Of a stretch of DNA of 64,000 bases, positions 39,701-54,700 are shown one piece after another (positions within the stretch are counted from its first letter, which is position 1; each line of letters starts with the position of its first letter). The stretch spans positions 3,583,612 to 3,647,611 of the forward strand of contig CM021321.1 in the NCBI GenBank assembly GCA_010645155.1, written 5' to 3'. The translations under genes were made by a program, and so were the position numbers. The DNA comes from Tigriopus japonicus (Eukaryota > Arthropoda > Copepoda > Harpacticoida > Harpacticidae). The notes beneath the pieces were generated by a model, which had not been told where the DNA came from, did not search any database, and saw nothing but the letters and a program-made list of their open reading frames with translations.

Positions 39701-42700
39701 GTCATGAATTGGCATTTAAGGAGGATTGGCATCGAAATTGAGGCTTTGGCTTTGATCAAATCAATGACCGAAAGGTTGTGCAAATCCTCTTGACTCTCTT
39801 TGCTTTGACGTGTTCCTCGGAGATTTGCCAATGCACTTTCTTCGTCCTTTGCAACCAACGTCAACGACTCCCATCATACGAAGAATCGCGATGCCAAGGC
39901 AAATCGAGATAATATTCAAATCGAGTTCCTTTCCACAAGCAGCTGGTCCAAAACGAGATCTTGGCAGTAGTGCATTTAAATGCAAGAAAGCGAGATCGGT
40001 CCCATATCCTTGAAATATGCTCATGTGCCAAGCTTCCGTTTGGTACGAGTGTTTAATTCACTTGCCATGTCCAGCTCGTCCTCGCTCAACCCCTTGGAAG
40101 TCCAATAAAAAAGGATCTCGTAATCAAAAAAGGCGCCTTGAGCTTGTACTTTGGTCACTTTCCAACGACTTGGGGGACGTTCCAGAGATAACTGAACTCA
40201 ACACTGAGCATAAGGAAGAAAGTGAGCTTGCTAGTCATACACGATCACGCGAAACCAAGACCAAAATTGGTCCCTTCTCTCGTTCCTCACAACGAGATAT
40301 TTTCCGTACAATCCTAGGCGACATCAAAAGCCAAACGAGCACGGAAATGGAACAAGAAATAAACCACCCACCACGGTAACCCTTTGAGCAAGCGAGTTTG
40401 GCAACTCGCTGTTTCCTTCTCATTTTGAACCAACAATGGTAAAAAAGCCTAATTCCAATCCAGCTTACAGTAGGCGTATAGTACATTTGGAACCCTTTTT
40501 GAGGACGGCTCTCAAGTTCCCTTGAAAAAAACAGGAAAACCAGCCTCAAACAGAACCAATCTGGAAAAAGTTTGAACGGTTCCAGTTCCGTATTAGAGAC
40601 ATTACTGTCATGCAAACTAGTTCAAATCATTCAAGACAAAAAACAGACGTTTGCTTTCGATGTGGTTCCATGACTGAAGTAAGACAAGGAACTTTTCAAA
40701 GACCTTCCAAGAAGATGGATATGCCCTCCACGATGGCCCAACAAAAAACTGGGAAGTTTTTCCATATCTTCCTACAGGAGGGCCCTTCTACGTAAGAAGG
40801 AGTAGGCATCTTCTTCGGTAAAATTCAGCCTCACGTCAATCAAGCGAGGCTAAGTTGGACTCACCCTTCGCATTTTCTGATTGTTGGTACGTACACCGCA
40901 AACTGCATAAAAGTTCTATGCTTTTCTTTTGTTTGGTAGAAGGAAGGGTGCGAGTTTACGACTTGATCACGGGCTCCAAACGATCCTTCATAACTTTTTT
41001 GACAGGTTTCTGGCAATTAACCTGATAGGGGCAATTAAACGAGGGTTTGTGCTCGTTGCGTATGCATGAAAGAAGCCTTTGAAACAATTAGGAGAGGGCT
41101 CTTTGTTCTTAGGGAGGAAAAATAATGCCCCTGAATTGACAAGGGAGCTAATCACGCAAACCATTTCTTTGACACAACGAAATATGACCTTATTCCAATG
41201 AACCCTGCTAAGAAAGGAGCTTACTGACGGGTAAATAGTTTCTAAAAATTACCACTTGCGGCCTTTAAGATCTGTTAAATAAAACTTTTTTCTTTACTTA
41301 ACAAGCTACGTCAGGGAAATCAAGAAGATTTGTCGTAGGACTTTATTGAAATCATCAACAGGGGGAAAGAAACCATTAGTTTGCATTAACTGGCATGCTT
41401 GGCTCAAATTAATGACAATGACAATAGCCCATCTATTACTAACACTTCGGCTGCCTGGACCCTATTAGCAGCCCCTCCTTTAACCATTTTAAACACCATT
41501 ACTCATCAGTAGGCTCGTTTCATTCGGGATTCAATCAGGGTCAATAACATTTTAAGTCAATGTACATGTAAAAACAAATCGCTTTAAAATGAACTCTTTA
41601 GAATGAAATGAGTTCATGAAATGAACTGAATGAATGATATTGCTAATTCAAATTTATTAAGATAGAACTTGGTTTCAAACGATCCCGCTAGGTTCCTCTG
41701 CCGTCACTACCATCATCTTCCCATGAGCTTTCAGTTGCTAGCGCCCTCTTCAAGTGAAAGCTTGAACCTCACTAGACCCTTGCAGAATCGGTTGCAAAAA
41801 AGGGAGGGCCAAAAAAAGGAATCTCCTAATGGAAAACTAAGCGTTCCTCATAATCTATGTTCTTTCTTCGTGTCTTTCATACTTATTTTTTTGTGGCCAA
41901 AAAGAGATAAACCACTTGTTCCAACTTGGCCCAACAATAACCCTAAAGGTATGAGGGAAGGACAGTGGCAGAAATGGATCCCATAAATTCTCAAGTCCCC
42001 TTCTTCATCCCCGAAACAATCCATTTTGGTATTAAAAAGTTCCTAGAGGTCTTGCTTACCGGCCAGATTTTTTAGACCTAGATAATACGCAGACCACAAA
42101 AAGTAAATCACAAGTAACACCAAATAAATTTTGTATTACAATCATATTTCTGTCCCTTTCCTCTTCTAAGCGTCCCCTCCTTCACAAAAACTCTGAAACC
42201 ATTTTCAACCAAATGGGGGGAAATATTCGCAGACACGAATCCATTTTCCAATTTGTTTCTCTTATCTTGGCAGGCATGTCTTGATCATTATCACTCCATA
42301 TGGCGGGGTTTGAAGCCAATCATTCTAAGTGGTTGATCTGTCCCGTGGGAACCGGAGCAGACTTTAGAATGGTTTTTCGTTCCTTACCCTCAAACTAGGA
42401 TTTACGAGCCTTCTTGTCTTCACAGTTCTCTTTTGTCCCACCCCCAAAGGATGGAGCTTGTCTTGCCACATGTACAGTGTAGTACACATGGCCCAAGATG
42501 AAATTACCCTCCTCCCTCAAGAAAGAAATGTTCATAAAACCACCACGTGGAACATCAGTACGGCACCAGGACACCAAGAAAATGAGGGAACAAGAAAAGA
42601 GGGTGGTTCCAAGTGAAAGTGAAAAATCGCTCTTCCTTCCTGAATCCAAGGAGTTTGGGGAATGGACCGGATAAACCCTGGGCAAAAACTAATTCATTGC

Positions 42701-45700
42701 CCCTAAAACCCAAAGATAATTACAACCACACTTTGAAATTAAACATGTCCTGTTCCATGAAATTTCTGTTTTCAATTTTATTTCTCATGAAAACGCACAC
42801 ACCGTGAGTGGGTGGTCATGGAATATGATGGACAAGTCAGGTAAAGTGCTGAAACAAGGTTGTAAAAACAGATCAAGCTCATTCAACTTTAAGGCATATG
42901 TAGAAGTTGAGTCTGGAAGGGTTGCCTTTTTTTTCGGGGAAGATTGGGGGAGATCTTTTGTGGAAGCGAGGGGATCGAAGGGATGGATGAATGGTTTAGA
43001 GTCGACTTCAATTTGCTTTTACGAGCCACTTGGTGAAATTTCAAAAGGGATTATATCGTTCTCCTAAAAATTGGATGGATTATGACCGAGGCAAGTTTGA
43101 GCTCGTGTTTGTGTGGAACAAAATGGTGGAAAAGTGGCCATCAAGTGGTCGAAGGAAACCTTCCGTTTCAAAATATACGTAACTCAAAGCATCAAGGCTC
43201 TTCCATTGGAAAGCTTTTCGAAGGTCGGAAGACTTTGATAAATATGTGCAATAATGATGTTCCAAAGGTTTTGGTGGAACATGGGATCCAATCAAGATTG
43301 ATGAAGTCCCCATCCACCCTCTCAACCCAGTCTATTTCATCTCTAATACTGTGTTCCACTGAGCCTTCACCAAATCGCCTTTGCCGTTTCCAATTTAAGG
43401 GACATAACAAGAAGATTTAGCTAAATCCAAAAATGATTGGGGCCAATGGTTCTGGCCAAAGGCAATGAAAGTCCAGAGGGGTCTTTAGGTCCTCCTTTTT
43501 TTATCACAAACTCGATTGCCTTTAAGTTATTTATGTCTCACTTCGACAAATCCTCGTAACATCACTCAATTTTGAGCTTTTTGCGAACTCTTTTTTGGAA
43601 CCGGAAGAGTGTGACCTTTGCTTAGATTTACCTTGACTAGATTGTCCTAACACTCAGGAAGGTTAATCCATTGTGCGCCTATTCGAGACCTTTGGGATTG
43701 CCGTGATGAGCATAAATCTAATGGAAAGACTGCAAAATTACTGGAGGCAACTGGCACAAAGAAAATTCTTTCAATTTTGGGTTCTCTAGTTTTGTCTTTG
43801 TTCGAGCTGAGCGTGCCACGCTCGGGCTTTCAATCTGGAAATCTCATTGGAAAATCGGGACAAGAAGCTGCATACGGTACATGCAAGAGTACATGAGACT
43901 CCACAGAAAGGAAGAAGAGGAAGAAGAAGAAGAGGAATAGCGATCTCTCTTGTCAAGATATGTGTTGGTGATTGGAACTGCATTTGATGATGCACACTTG
44001 GCTCTTCTCTCTCGGAACAAAGCATTACTCACTGTTCGTTCCCATTAAAATGGGAACACGCTATGTTCCGCTCGACTTGCCCCGACATTTCCAGTGTTCC
44101 AGTGGACCCACCCAAAGCGAAAAATCAACACTTTCAGTGCTTGTACTCTGGCATTTTCGATGGAACACGAACTAAAACACCATGGCTCATTAGTGCATCT
44201 GGCTGATTCTCGCCCCTTTTGTTTGTAAAGAAGTGCCTTTCTCCCTTCTTCACAAGAAAAAGGTTGACGTTCTAGTGCTGGAAATGCATTTTGGACATTG
44301 AAAAGAGCACTAGACGGCCTAAGAATTGGCAACAAAGGATTTTGGATGGAAAACCTTCTACCTTCTATGTTCCGATATCAGAGGATTGCCCACCGTTTCC
44401 AAACGATTTCTTTCAAAGGATCAATATTACGCAATTCACTCGATTGATTTCATATACAAAATTGAGTTTCCCGTCCATCTACAGTCCTCTTAACGGTCCA
44501 CAGGCCATTCTATTGGCTCCGTTTCTCTTATAAAAAAGGTTGGTTTAGAGTTAAGCTCACTTTGGATAAATATCGAGCCTTAGGGTTTTGACCTTGGGAA
44601 GCTTTTTGTAACGCTTGAGATCTTCCCAAAGCAAGTAGCTCCACTTTCACCTTGTGCCATAGTAGGAACAAGACTTGCTGAGTGTCAATAATTGTGTACA
44701 AGCATTCGTGGTGTGGGGCTTTGAGTGTCACGGGTTCAAGTCATGTTTGAGCAAACAACCATACTGCATATATGAGTGGGTATGAGGCTGCAAGTGATTA
44801 CCCAGTAAGTGTAATTATCCGTTTAACGCGAACTAACCACCTTATCGAGCACTCATGCCACATTCAGAGAGGTACTCGTCACTTAGCAAAGCAAGATTTG
44901 AGCGTTCATTCCGGATTCAAGGCATGACTTCTCATTACAACTTGACAAGAATGAAGAGTAAGAGGAAGTCTTTCTTCATCCTTGCCGACAAACCATAAAA
45001 ATTGGAGGAGGGAAAGGCCGTTGAAAAGACGGACTTGCTACCTTCCCGTTGACTGCAGTACCTAGATTTTGCAGTCGTAAAAGTTGAGGCGAAATACAAA
45101 TTGGAAAACTTTTCCATGTCTTCTTCTTCCGCTTTTGGTTCTAGTCAAGTTAACAAGCCTTCCCCCGACAGCCTTTGTTGTAACGATCATTTGCGAAAAA
45201 ACTTGTCCGGCCGTCGTCATATTTTAATGTCTCGCATGACGGAATGACTTTCTTGAGTTTTTCCCCTCAAAGCGATGGAAACGACGCAAATGAGAGCCTT
45301 TTCAATTCTCATCTTCCCTGAAGACCTGTTGCCATTTATGATTTGCTGAAAAGTTCTCTTTCATTGGGCAGAAGTTGAAATCTTTGCTTTCAAGTCACGT
45401 TTTGTAGTTCAAGACTTTTACCCACTTCCCAAGAAAGGTACAGGTCTCCAGGGACCTCAATCTGGCTCCACCTGAGCAAGAAAACTTGACCATCAAAAGC
45501 GCAAAATCTCATTTTCCGCCGATTAACAAGAGACCATCCGCCTCCTTTACTAGCAACCACATTTTGATCCACCCACGGGATTTTACTATTGTCGTTGATT
45601 GATCTTACCTGAAACGGAGGGTAAATCGCGAGTAAAAATCGATTGCAAATATGAACGGGAAAAAAAAGAACAAGACCAAATCAATACAACACCCTTGGAG

Positions 45701-48700
45701 AATGTCTTCAGATAGAATTATTCAATGATAGAATGGTTTTGCAATAAAAAAGGAGCATTCGCCTATCTATTGAACATAAAAGAACGCCACAGAATGTGTT
45801 GGAAGGAATCTGGGTTCCATCGGAGCAGAAATTCGCTCTCCTTTTACACATTCAATTTACTTTATTGGCACTCTTTGTTTGGGATAATTGAATGGGGGTC
45901 TTCTCTATGGAAAACCGAAACGCATTCTCTGAGAAAAACCTTCACAAAAACACTTGATCCATTCACAACACAGTTCTTCTCCATTTCTGGATCTTTTCAA
46001 ACATTATCAGAAACCATTACAAAAAAAGGACGAAGAACGTTGGAAATTGAGTGTGCTATCCAGAGTCTTCTCTGTCGTTACTTGCACTCTTTCTTTGCAT
46101 GCACTTGAATTACACACTTTCTAGATCTTTGCATCATCTGCATCTTCAGCAACAAATCGAGACGTGTCATGAGAGCACATGTGTGACATCAGCTGATGTC
46201 CACTTCTAAGAGAGAGACGAGCTTTTTGATAACAAATCAGTCACATTTGCACATACAGCATCCCCCCCCCATTTCCCTGCAGAAAGTGAGTGATTCAAGC
46301 TGATTAGTTAACAAACATTCTAGTCCTGGGCCTGAACATGATTGCTGCTTATCTTTTTACGGCCTGGCCTCCTGAGCAAAAGAAAAACATTCATTTCTAA
46401 TCGGAGACGTTAATATTCAACACCAGCAAACTAATGTCTTCGGTGCAAGAATGTCCTTTTGGCGAAGAATCATAATGGCAGTGATTATCTGGCTGACTTT
46501 AACTGAATTATACGAAGAGCTCAGCGACGACGACACCGTCAATGGAATTGTGACACATTTGGAATCCCTTGGGCTAAATAAATGGGTCGAACAATTCCAA
46601 ACATGGCACGACCAATACTTGGAGTTTCATGATTGGTTAGACGAGGTTCTGCCTCCAGGAGATAGTTATTGGCTTGATGACGACGAGGATCCTGAGGATG
46701 ATTATGAGAATGGCAAGGTGACCATACAACTTTTGGACCAATCTATGGGTTCCAACAATAGTGATTACTTCACTATGTCAAAGGTTCCAAGGCGGGCTCG
46801 ACCTAGCAAGGTATGTTCAAGAACTTCTTCTATCCCAAAGATCATCTTGGAATTACCGTCATCTTTTTCATTAGATAATGTACAAAGTGGGACAAGTGGT
46901 CTGTATATCTGACGACCTTTATGGAGAGCTTTCTGATACCTTTTTGGAAGTGCTTTCTGGCGAGGCCAAACCCGAAACAAATCCCGCGCTGATCTGTGTC
47001 ATAATTGGATGGGATAAAAAGTTGAAAGCTCCCTCTTTCTGGATAGAATTGGTAATTACCATTTGATTAATCTGGATTATTATTCAGTAACAATAATCCC
47101 TCCCCTCTCTTCCTCGCGTATCCTGAGGTATTTCTCGTTCCCGAGAACTGATCTTCATTTGGGGGAAGTCAGACCAACGAAGTCTGTTTCGAAATCATTA
47201 AAACCCAAGGGTTGGTTGGAGAGAGAAATGAAGCTCAAGAGGGTTGTTATCTCTATCTATCTTTGGAAACAAAATGGAATGAAGACGAAAATGACTACTG
47301 CACGAGTACATGGAGAGCTCTGGTTCATCTTCCTTCTCCTTTCACTCGAGCTCTTTTCCTCCTCTCTGTGGCATTTGAGACGAGATTGGGGGATGAAGTA
47401 AAGGAAAAGGAGGCGGAAGGAGAATTGCCAGAGCTGAGAGAAAACTCATTTCCTCAAAAACCTCTCAATTTTCCCTCTCATGTATTTTCAACACATTTTC
47501 TGATAGTCTCACCTGGAAACTGACACCCATATCGAACCGCAATGTCAAATCCAAAACTAGTGTCAATCTACAATCGTGGCTGAAGCCAGATTTCTTTACA
47601 TATACGTATGCGCTCTTTTCGTTTTTTTTGAGGGTGCCAATTCAGCAATCGAAAACTTTTCCCTAACTAATTATGAATCAGAAAGACATTTTTCGCTCAA
47701 ATTTCCTGACTTAAACTTATTTCTCCTTCAGATGTACGGTCTTGATTCCGATTCGTGGCTTTTAGAGCCACACTATGCTCTAATCTGTGATACCTTCTCG
47801 GAACCCATCAAACAGAGCGAAGACCTGAGTCAATGGTCTTCTTATTCACCTTTTGATAATAAGGCAACCCACGTAGTAGATGGCGTTCCATATGTGGCTC
47901 AATCGGAAATCAAGTTATGCACCACCCATACACCGGATTTCCGGCTTCTCAATCCTTCCACTAGTCTCTTCTTCAACGGATTTGATGAACGAGACTTCAA
48001 GTATATCATGAAACCTTGGCTAAGGAAAATTTATCCACTGGATGTCTAGATTTCCGCTTAGTTTCTGAAATAATAGCTCTCATTCTTCTCCGAGTCACAA
48101 CCGAAAATACGCTTGATATTAGTATTGAAATACACTTTCATATCATACTTGTCCCACATATGGTTGCTTCCGACATATTGTGGCCGATTTCTGGACCTGA
48201 CAAAGCACAAATTGTGCAAGTAGGTTCTTTGGTAAGTTTTTGCTCCCCCTCAAAAAACTTTGGTCAAGCTAACACCACGAAGAGGACGACGAACTTCCAA
48301 TGTTCCCGTAATACGGAACGACAAAATTTCTGATCAAATCATTCGGATGGTGGAAAACTCAACCACAGTTCCTTTATTTTCAAGTAACAAATATCCTAGT
48401 CTTAGTTGGTGGATAAACGTGTACAGCCAAACACGACCAAATCAAGCAAGTTAAGTTGCCTTTCCCGTGTTAAAAGCGTCTCTGGTACCATTTTTGTCAA
48501 CATGAGAGTGTAAGGAAAATTGTTGTGCCATTGATAAGTACACAAGATAAGAAGGCGACAAATGTGATCTTATCAGGACATGGGGAACTGGTTGTACTCA
48601 TTTGTAGATAACTGCCATCACAAAGTACTACTCCTTTAGGGGAAGCGGAAAGAACAACTGAGGGCCATTGTTCCATTGAAGGGGCTTTATAACTGACACA

Positions 48701-51700
48701 GCTTCAAATGACGCAGCGGTAATCTCTACTCCACAATCGTATAGCTTAATAAGAACATGTTTCATTTGACCTAATTGAAGCCGTGTCGATATGGGATTTG
48801 TTAGTGGTTCATTTATCCGTCACCGTAACGTTTGGTCCAATCTTTTCGTGAGCTCAGTCAGGCTGGACTCAATTCGAGCGTCCCTGGCACATCTTTCTCT
48901 CAAGAAACTTTATTCCCCTTAAAGGTGAGAGTTCTCTCCTCCCTCTTCTCTTTCACTCTCTCTCTCTCAATGTTGTGTTGTCTTTTCCTGCTTGAAAACT
49001 CAGTGGTTGGTTTGTGGCCTCTGCCCCGAGGAAAGGGTCCGAGGTAATGGGATAGGGAGGGGAAAAGGGAGACAAAATTGTGGGTTACCAGATTGGAAAA
49101 ATGTCACTTCCAGAAAAGCAGTCCTCTTCACAGCAAACTAGCCATACCATGCTCTATGGCTGTCGAACCCAACAGACCTGGTGGCATCAACAAAGACTGA
49201 CTTCGCCATTTATACCCGAACAATGCCGGACTAGAAACCAGAGAAGAGCAAGAGGCGAACAAAAAGTGCTTATTTCTTGACCACTTCCAACTTCTTGTTT
49301 TCGTGGAGCGCAAGCCTTGAAATACGGTACTACAATTCCTGATCAGTTTTGGTTGTAATAGATTTGATAACTATATTCAAAAAGTAAAGTGAAAAAGAAC
49401 GTTGGAAAGAGTGCTTGTCAGTCGTTTGAAGATAATGACAATCGTACTAAGAGACAGCCAAGACCAAAGGAAGGCATTGGTGGCCTACATTCTTTTTCCT
49501 CCCTAATTGCCTGAAGCCCAATTTGTAGTTATCTCGTCTCATTGCACCAGAGCGGAGCTGATGGGCTGGCCATTAAAGAGCCCTTTCGTCCTGGTTTGAA
49601 CACAGTTTCTGTGGTAATTAATTAGAGGTTAGTGCCAAAATGGAATGCTATCTACATGCTCAGATGAACGGGAATGATTTGACAAAGCTCTGTCCGTGGA
49701 AAGAGGGAATGGATCCGAGTTCAGTTGCCAATTTTGCATGTTCCCAAGGCCATTGTTCTCATTGGATCCCTTTCCATTCCAATCTAGGAAAATCTGTAAC
49801 GAGGGCGATCGGAGCCAATCCACTAGTTTCATTGGATGAATTGGTCTCGTAATTGCAGCCTCTCAAACGTTGGAATGAGGAAAGTTCTATTTTAGTTGAA
49901 AAATCACTCCATAAAAGTGCAATTCAATTGCCGGAGGGGATCAAGGGGGCTCTCAAAATAGCCAATAATCTTCAAAGGAATTACTTCCAGGGCCACTAAG
50001 ATTGCGTATACTTTTCGTATGTATTGAACCAACTTTCAAGGTTTAACAAAGTTGGTAGGTTGAGAACCGAATTTGGCATGATTTTTAAAGGTTACTTTTG
50101 GCTCAGATTTTCGTGCTTGGAGTAAAAGAGTCTTTGCCATGAAAGGGGAGGTGAAGAAGACAGGCCAAGAGATGGTCGTGACAGGATAATTCGACTTTTT
50201 TACACCCTCGCTTTCACTTCCTGCATGACTTTGCTCTCTTTCTCTCTCTCGTATGGAATGTACAGGCTGGCAAGCTTAATTCAAAGAAAGTCCGATGGGT
50301 GAAAGGATCAAAATCGGCAAGAATTGGGCTTAAAGTGACCAATCTTACTTCAACTTTTAACTAGATTCATGCTTGGTGTGTTTTCAATCTTTAACGGAGA
50401 AGTCTTTGAAAAAAACACTCAAATGTTCTCTTTAAAAAAAATTCGAGACAGGGAGTTTATCTTGAAATTTGACTCGACCAATCACGACGTCAAAAAGAAT
50501 TTAGCCACCGTATGTTCTTCAAGCATTATGAATGAATATTTTTTACCACCAAATTGGGTTTTAAAATCTTTTTTTTTGTTTATTGGCGTTGCTTAACAAT
50601 ATCTGACTATTCGTAAAAGCGAAGAGAGAGTGTTTGTCTCCCTCACATTTGGTTTGTATGGACACTTTCAAATTGTTGGTACACTAAGCGTGAACTTGAT
50701 ACGCAGTTCAGAGCAGTGACTCTATGGCAGAAGAAACTTATAGTCCTCTCGTTTTCTTTCACACCTCCCTGAGCGTTCTTCTTTCTAAGCACAAGTTCCA
50801 TTGTCGTCATGAAGGTGGGATCCACGTTGGGAACGAGAGTGAGTTCCATGCATAATAGATAGCTGTCTTTTAGGTCCCCTTTTATCATGTGCACACATCA
50901 AGTAAGAAAGTCAACTTTTCACCCACATTCCCTCTCTGACTCATTGAGAACAACATTGCAGAGGAACGGTTTGTGCAGAATGCTATCGAGCTAGTGTGCC
51001 AAGAGTTCCTATACAATAGAGCGTACCAGTAACGGTTTGGGTGGGTGGATAGCGAATTGCTACCTTAAGTGGTCGCTTGATCTCGTCTCTCAACAACAGG
51101 AAAGCTTTGAAATATAAATGCACATCAAGCTACTCTGCCACTTTAGAGCTGAGCAGATCCAAGACACTCAAGTTCTTTGTCTGGGAAATTAGGAAACAAA
51201 TGCAAGGCGCATTCAGGATTCAACAATTAGCTCTTATCAAAGCTTTGCTGGAAACCTTGAAACACAAATCTATCCAAAACAGGCTCGCGATTGTAATTAG
51301 GAGTCACTTAAGGGGGAAAGGATCAAGGATCTTTTAAACTTAACTAGTACAAAAAAAAAAGAAAACACAACAGGTGAACGTAGGTCGGATAAACGATGAG
51401 AAATTGGGAAAACAAAACGAAATTCATCCCATCTCCTTATCCTGATAAAACAAGGCTAAATAAGGAAAATAATTTGACATTCGTAAATACGTCGGTATTT
51501 AGTAGCGACCAAGCTTTTGGCATGCCCAGAAGCATTTTGCTGAGAGAGCATGCCCTAATTTCCAACGAGTCTGGAAATAAAGCACCTCATAATATGACCG
51601 AGTCCGTGGGCCAAGATTCGCACTATCCTCCATAAACACCTCGGTAAATTGCGCTTGCACACATCGTCAGGATAGAAATCAGGGTTCCTGAATTGTTTGC

Positions 51701-54700
51701 ATTTCTTGAGGAAATAGACCATTGTGACTCTTTTATGCTCACTTTTATGACTTCTGTCAAATATTTTTGAATGAAGGTGAGGAAGGAACACCTCGAGAGT
51801 TGGAAAGGTAAGCCCCCGTGTAAGACAAGATTGGCCTTTAGTTTGCATTCGGCATCGCTGATCAAAGCAAAGGGGTCGAGGAACGGAGATGTGAAGGCAT
51901 GAAAAAATGCTAGAATTCACTCCATAAAATTTCCAGGGGCAATGAGACGAGCAAATAAAACAAAAAGAGGGCATTTCACTTCCTTTGATGTTTTCAGCTT
52001 CACACAAGATTCAAGCCCCACTGAGCTGACTGACTCGGTTCCAAAAAATCAGGCAACGCATGAGGAAGCAGGTCCAATAGCTCCAGTTTCTCCTTTGTTC
52101 CACAATTCCTCAAGATTAAGAAAACAAAATCCAAAGCAAAATTAGTAGTTTTCAGATTTTCGTGCCTACACAATGAAACCTTGGCCTTTTCTCAAGTACT
52201 CATGTACACGTAGATGCTTACGAAACCTTCTATTTCCCTCCTTGAGGCGTATCGACCGTTCAATTATCAAAGCATTGACTTACATAACCGTCTCAAGGTT
52301 GGGATTACCTAATGTACTACTATTACTCACTAGGGGCCTAAAGGGTACTGAACGCAGAAAACCACTGAAGTCTGGCTGGCTGTAATCCAATATGTCGAGA
52401 TAGGCTAGATGTTATGGACCTCAACTGGACTTTTTAGGAGGAGGCCAAATAAGGCTGCTTCAGTCCATTGATTGGAATATTGGCCAAAGGGGTTGCCGTT
52501 CTCGATTCGTAGCTCAGCAAACTATTAGTCAAGGTAAATGGATTGTTGTGTCTCCTGGAACGTGGACCATTTATCACACCAACGCACTTTATCCTTTCGG
52601 CAAACGTGGCACCAAAGCATCTAACGTTCCAGATTCTTTCCATCATCGCTTCTTTGAACCTCTCCGAGTTCAAAGGCGCCCAGACGAAAAAGACGGAAAG
52701 GGCACCATAAAAAAATGAGACTAAAACGACAGGATCGGGTTGTTCTAAGTTTTCGAAACGGCAGATGTTGCAAAAACTACCAACCATGGTACAAAAGAAA
52801 CGAGGAAGAAATCCATCAGATGCTGCCAGTTCAGATTCACAACAAGACCAGAATCAAATCCAAAGTTCCACTTTCTGTGCTCGTTATAAAAGTAAATAAT
52901 ATAAGCGGTAAAGTGCCAATTCCAACTGCAAAAATTCAGTCAAAGAGACTTCAGTGAGAAAGAGAAAAACTCTTCCAGAACACGTCATTCCAATCCTTCG
53001 TCTCCTTTTATGACCATGAGTCAATGCTTTTAAGCGGTAATAAATGAAGAGAAGCAGAAAACCCCGAACCTTCCAAGAGCCCAAAACAAAGAATCTAAAT
53101 AGATCGGGCGCATCAGCCCTCAAAGCTTAGTGGTTTCGATAGAAATTGATTCAAAAAGGCCCTATTAGGTTAGTGACACTGCAATCTGTTAAAGCCACCC
53201 ACTCAATATGTGTTACGAAAGGACCTACGATGCAGGAAAGGAATGGCAAATTGCGTCGAATCCAATTAGAACTAGCTATCCGAATGAGAGACAGCTGTGG
53301 GCACTCAAGATCGACAAGACGAGTGTCAAGAGGAGGCAAAAACATTCAGACATCACATCTCACTCGAGGTGGAACGAAAAAGATCCTCTTTGAGCCCTCT
53401 GACTTGAGTATAGCCCCCCTATATCACTGTGAAAAAACATTTTCTCTCAGGGAGGTCAGCAGGAAGGCACAAAGATCATCCAGAAATGTTATAGTCACTT
53501 TCTAAACATACATGAGAGGCAAGGCATATTTGGCTATTCAAAAAGTTAGAGGGCTTTCTTCTTATCCCCCGATAAAGGGACATCTGCAGACTCAAATTCA
53601 TGGATATAGGTTTTTCTTGGTTCCAATCACGATCCGCGGGGTCTTCTCAGGGAAGCAATTTTAGTAGTGAAGGAGGTCTTTCTTCCCCTCTCTTCCTTCT
53701 CAATTCGTTCCTTGGACCAAAATTGGCGATTTTAGGAACGAGAAAAATTCTCCGCTAAGGATCAGTAACCACCAAGTTCCACAAATAGGGTCCATGGAAG
53801 GAGCAAGTGAGGGGAAAAGGCTCCAGGAAGCCCTGATCAGATTTTATGGGCTCTTCAATTTCTCTCTGACGCCATTCATTGCTGATTGTGATCTGTTATT
53901 CGAAAACAACGACGAAGGCCCTTCATCTCTGCCAGCTACTAAGAAGCATGTTGGTCACTTCAAGGATTAATTTTTAAGTGGTCTTGGCTCGAACTTCTCT
54001 TGAAATAATTGGACCATTTCCGAAAAGAAACTTGAGGTTGGAAACCTCCAAAAAAACAAGGTCAACAGAATTGCGCTCATGCCATTTTACAGGCCAGAGA
54101 GGTTGGCTCAGTTTGCTTCCAATCGATGGAAAGAGTAATTGTGGAAGCTTAAGTGCTTCAAGTTTAAGTTTGGTGTGGATCGCCAAAGTAGAGCCACGTG
54201 TTCCATGTTTCTGCATTAATGTTCCACCCCAATGGCAGATTTGTCAACAAAAGTGATCCATCACGAGATCGACCGTGCCCCTTTCCCAACTCCTTCGTCT
54301 TAAGTCCTTACCCTGACCCAGAGGTAAACAAATATTGATGTTTGTTAAAGGAATGTATCTTCGTAGTGAATCACGTGTCGTGTAGTGGAACCAACTCTCG
54401 ACCCATTCTCCTAGATAAACAACTCTCAAGATAGGTTTCTGACGGGAGAGTGACAGACACACTGTTACTTAGGAGGGAAGCATTTACTAGAAATATTCGG
54501 TCCCATTTTTCTGCTCATACTACACTATATTCGTGTTCCATATCTGTCACGGATCATCTTTTGGCGCCAAGGTGCATGCATTCAATGAAAACAATCAATG
54601 CATATAAATCACTTTGCAACAAAAGAAAACAAAAATAGCTCATATTGTCAGAATTGCTTGCAATGCAAGGGGAAGCAAAGAGAGAGAGAGACCGAGGAAT

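Noticed and set aside
44690..44760. GGGTTCAAGTC, like a tRNA B box, raising the idea of a tRNA or tRNA-derived SINE.
   Set aside because: No A box at the right spacing and no cloverleaf stem could be drawn.
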